Part shown: positions 61,644-64,000 of the stretch, one piece after another | Position numbering within the stretch: position 1 is the first letter of the stretch | How the letters are laid out: each line of letters opens with the position of its first letter | Program-made: the position numbers and the translations under genes | Notes under the pieces: generated by a model | Seen by the model: the letters and a program-made list of their open reading frames with translations, nothing else | Database searches by the model: none | What the model was told of the DNA's origin: nothing | NCBI GenBank assembly: GCA_021397845.1 | Contig: CM038040.1 | Coordinates: 43,171,088 to 43,235,087 of the forward strand | Direction of reading: 5' to 3' | Length of the DNA: 64,000 nucleotides | DNA from: Areca catechu | Taxonomy: Eukaryota; Streptophyta; Magnoliopsida; Arecales; Arecaceae

Positions 61644-62922
61644 TGTTGCTGCCAAGATCGTCGTGGCCTATAGCTGTAGATGGCCCCGGATCGCGCCCCT
61701 CATCACCTCGGATCGTGCTCGAATGCCCGGACCTGCAAAATAAGGTTAGAGACTCAGGCCAGTAATTCCGGCGGGGGCACTCCGATGCTCAAGTCAATGA
61801 TGACCTGGGGGAACAGATCCTCCCAATGGAGCCCCACAGGTAGACTCCATACTAGGAGGAGAACATAATGAACTGAAAGAGCATAGTGGAGTTGAACATG
61901 GAGCAGGGGAGGTGCTAGCTGAGGAGAGTTGGAGCTAAAGTGGCTGTGTCCATCAAGACCTTTCCTGCAGGTCTTCGGTAGCCTGTAATCCTCATGCTAG
62001 ATTTTTGCTCTCCTGTGTGCCTGACCTCTCTTCCCCTTGCTTCACCATGTTTTTTATCGCTTACCTTCTTTCTGGAATCATAGAAAGTTCTTTTAAGCCA
62101 CTGGGGGACTACCAGATACTTACCTTGGGATCCCCACATTGTTTGCTGGCACGTGCGGTGTTGCCTGGTGCCGTGTGCGGGATGCCTTCCCCATTTATGA
62201 AAGAGAATGGTACCGTATGTGCTAACATTCTTTCTGGTCACCCCTACTTCTGGAAACATAGCAGGGCCTCGATCTATGGGCCGCCATATCCTAGATCCGG
62301 ATCTGCTGGTTGACTTTCTCTTTTGGGGGGTGCAGACAGTTGGTGAGAAATGCAGGGCCTCGATCTGGAGTCTCTTCCCATTTTGGTGTAAGTAATGGCT
62401 GGAACCATCATCGCAAGCTGGCAGGCATCCTCTCGCAGTCCTCGGGCACCGGGCCACCGCCCTAGAAGAGTGGCAACCTCCTATAGCAGCAGACCTCCTC
62501 GTCCGAGATGGAGCTGATCTAGAGAGGCGGAGCTCGACTTCGACCTCGGCATCTCGACCCGGAGAGAGCGCGGCCGGGCGAAGGAGGACGGAGCTCAACT
62601 TCGGCCTCGGCGTCTCGACCCGGAGAGAGCGTGGTCGGGCAAAGGAGGGTGGAGCTCGACTTCGGCCTCGGCATCTCGACTTAAAGGAAGCGCGGCCAAG
62701 CGAAGGAGGGCGGAGCTCGACTTTGGCCTCGACATCTCGACCCAAAGGGAGCGCGGCCGGACGAAGGAGGGTGGAGCTCGGCTTCGGCCTCAACATCTCG
62801 ACCCGGAGGGAGCGCGGCCAGGCAAAGGAGTCCGGGCAGAGGCATCCCACGTGGCAACTTCGTCCGTCGTGTTGCTCAATGGAATCTGACATGGGTTCCA
62901 CGTCAGCAATCCTGCAACATCA
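61644..62922 (-). repeat. 5' LTR of the Tat-lineage element
   Basis: 1279 bp, + strand from TGTTGCTGCCAAGATC to CCTGCAACATCA. It carries about five imperfect 62-bp units (62525-62830) against about four in the 3' LTR, which accounts for most of the 68-bp length difference. On the minus strand it begins TGATGTTGCAGGATTGCTGA. A 328-codon open stretch through it is a repeat by-product. Confidence 0.92.
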
Positions 62923-62927
62923 GTACC

Positions 62928-63098
62928 ATTTTGCTATTACTTATTAATATGATATTATTTATTATAATATCACTATGCATTATTTTTATATTAATTATTA
63001 ATTATTATTGAAATTACTTCTTAATTTTATTTATTCTTTTCTATTAAAATTATGAGTTATAATATTATTGATATTTTTTAGAATTATATTATTATTAT
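62928..63098. other. AT-rich spacer, target DNA of the Tat insertion
   Basis: Almost pure AT sequence (TTATTAAT, ATTATTATT motifs). It continues the AT-rich DNA left of the element (49440-49600), so these two were one stretch before the insertion. Confidence 0.75.
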
Positions 63099-64000
63099 TG
63101 ATACGGTAGGATCGCTGACGTGGAGATCCCTGGGATCCAGCAAGCGGCCATGCTGGCAGAAGACGTCACTTGGATGCCATGTCCGGAGAGCCCCTTGGCT
63201 GGAGTGGCTCCCCCACGGTCGAGCCTCGATCGAGATCGTGCCTCGCTTTTGGAGAGCCCCTTAGCTGGAGTAGCTCCCCCGCAGTCGAGCCTCGACCGAG
63301 GTCGTGCCTCGCTTCTCGAGCCCCTTGGCTGGAGTGGCTCTCCCGTAATCGAGCCTCGCTTCTCGAGCCTCTTGGTCAAAGTGGCTCCCCCGCGGTCGAG
63401 CCTTGGTCAAAGTGGCTCCCCCGCGGTCGAGCCTTGGTCGAGGTCGTTTATCGCTTCTCAAACTCCTTGGCCGGAGTGCTCCCCCACGGTCGAGCCTTGG
63501 TCAAGGTCGTGCCTCACTTCTCGAGCCCCTTGGCCGGAGTGGCTCCCCTGCGGTTGAGCCTCGGTCGAGGTCGTGCCCTCGTTCTTCGAGCCCTTTGGTC
63601 GAAGCAGCTTCCCCGAGGTCGAGCTCCGGTCGAGGTCAGGCTCCCTTGCTTGAGGTCAACCCTTGGTCAAAGTCAACCTCTTCTTCGGGGTCAGATATAA
63701 ATTTTTCAAGAGAACACAGCATCTCCCATAAGCAGCCTTAGGGCAGACGGGTGGGGAACGTTAGCAGGTGGAACCACCACCATCCTAGAGCCCCGGCATG
63801 GCATGGAGAGGCTGACATGCCTGAGAGGTGGTGGCACCCACCTGGAACCTCAAAAGGTACAACACCCTGCCATGGCACGCCGACTGTGACTCTTACGAGA
63901 TGGCATCTCGCTAGAGCACGCCGCTTACAGAGGAGCGCCCCGCTGGAGCGTCAGGCCCCTCAGCCCACTATCGGCACCACCTGGAAAAGGGGGCACCACC
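63099..64000 (+). mobile_element. Partial Tat-type LTR, cut by the window end
   Basis: Begins TGATACGGTAGGATCGCTGA followed by CGTGG, the same opening as the LTRs at 35993 (+) and 62922 (-). GC-rich with a 62-bp tandem repeat (63185-63660). No coding domain up to base 64000, so whether it is a solo LTR or the start of a full element is unknown. Confidence 0.7.
63185..63660. repeat. Roughly 62-bp tandem repeat in the partial LTR
   Basis: Eight or so units of CTTGGCTGGAGTGGCTCCCC and CGGTCGAGCCTCG(G/A)TCGAGGTCGTGCCTCGCTTCTCGAGC type, two of them shortened to about 31 bp near 63372-63430. The CGGTCGAGGTCGAGCTC-like core is shared with the 116-bp repeat at 36185-36665. Confidence 0.88.

Larger units (their letters stand above)
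49601..62922 (-). mobile_element. Tat-lineage Ty3/gypsy retrotransposon with antisense ORF and nested hAT
   Basis: 13.3 kb between GTACC target duplications (49596-49600 and 62923-62927). 5' LTR is 62922-61644 and 3' LTR 50811-49601, both TG...CA. Minus-strand order: gag, protease, RT, RNase H, a second RNase H, integrase, then a long 3' region holding a 27-bp repeat array and, on the + strand, an intron-containing ORF. Dual RNase H, large size and an antisense ORF between pol and the 3' LTR are features reported for Tat elements (Retand, Grande, RIRE2 types). A 1333-bp hAT element interrupts the second RNase H. Stops occur in several domains, so it is not autonomous. Confidence 0.92.

Noticed and set aside
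61915..62901. 328-codon minus-strand ORF
   Set aside because: It lies wholly inside the 5' LTR of the Tat element and is produced by the 62-bp tandem repeat; the sister LTR does not keep it open to the same extent.

Overview
This is a plant nuclear window, probably from a monocot (the LNK2 and SINAT exon sequences and the large Ty3/gypsy load fit; species not determinable from what I can see). It holds two host genes. They are convergent and sit in a sea of nested LTR retrotransposons and small DNA transposons. No rRNA, tRNA, CRISPR or bacterial-type feature was seen.

Host genes. (1) A SINA/SINAT-type RING E3 ubiquitin ligase lies on the + strand. Its coding exons are 17021-17203, 19521-19907 and 21779-22099 (296 aa, intact). 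A candidate 5' UTR exon ending at 2327 would make the first intron about 14.7 kb long, and nearly all of that is transposon. (2) An LNK2-like clock/light co-activator lies on the - strand. Ten coding exons run from 34261 down to 24377 (661 aa if two single-base gaps in exons 2 and 7 are allowed for). The two genes face each other tail to tail across about 2.3 kb.

Transposon layout. 1-1791: 5' part of a Tat-like Ty3/gypsy element on the - strand. 3521-15610: degenerate chromovirus-like Ty3/gypsy element (-), itself split by two solo LTRs (6158-7766 with TSD GATGA; 9723-11206 with TSD ACTAG) and carrying a hAT-type MITE in its 5' LTR (14416-14726). 35993-37479: solo LTR of Tat type (TSD CACAT). 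38943-47335: degenerate chromovirus-like element (+), with a chromodomain-like tail on its integrase. 48236-48682: hAT-like MITE. 49601-62922: long Tat-lineage element (-; TSD GTACC) with gag, protease, RT, double RNase H and integrase on the - strand, plus an intron-containing antisense ORF on the + strand. A 1333-bp hAT-type element (56195-57527) sits inside its RNase H. 63099-64000: start of another Tat-type LTR.

How things fit. The nesting gives a relative clock: elements interrupted by others are older. The LTRs are rich in private minisatellites (21, 32, 62 and 116 bp), and these differ in copy number between the two LTRs of one element. Coding remains of all gypsy elements are broken by stops and frameshifts, so none looks autonomous now. 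SINAT is clean. LNK2 is clean at every splice site but carries two single-base frame breaks, which are either assembly errors or real damage.
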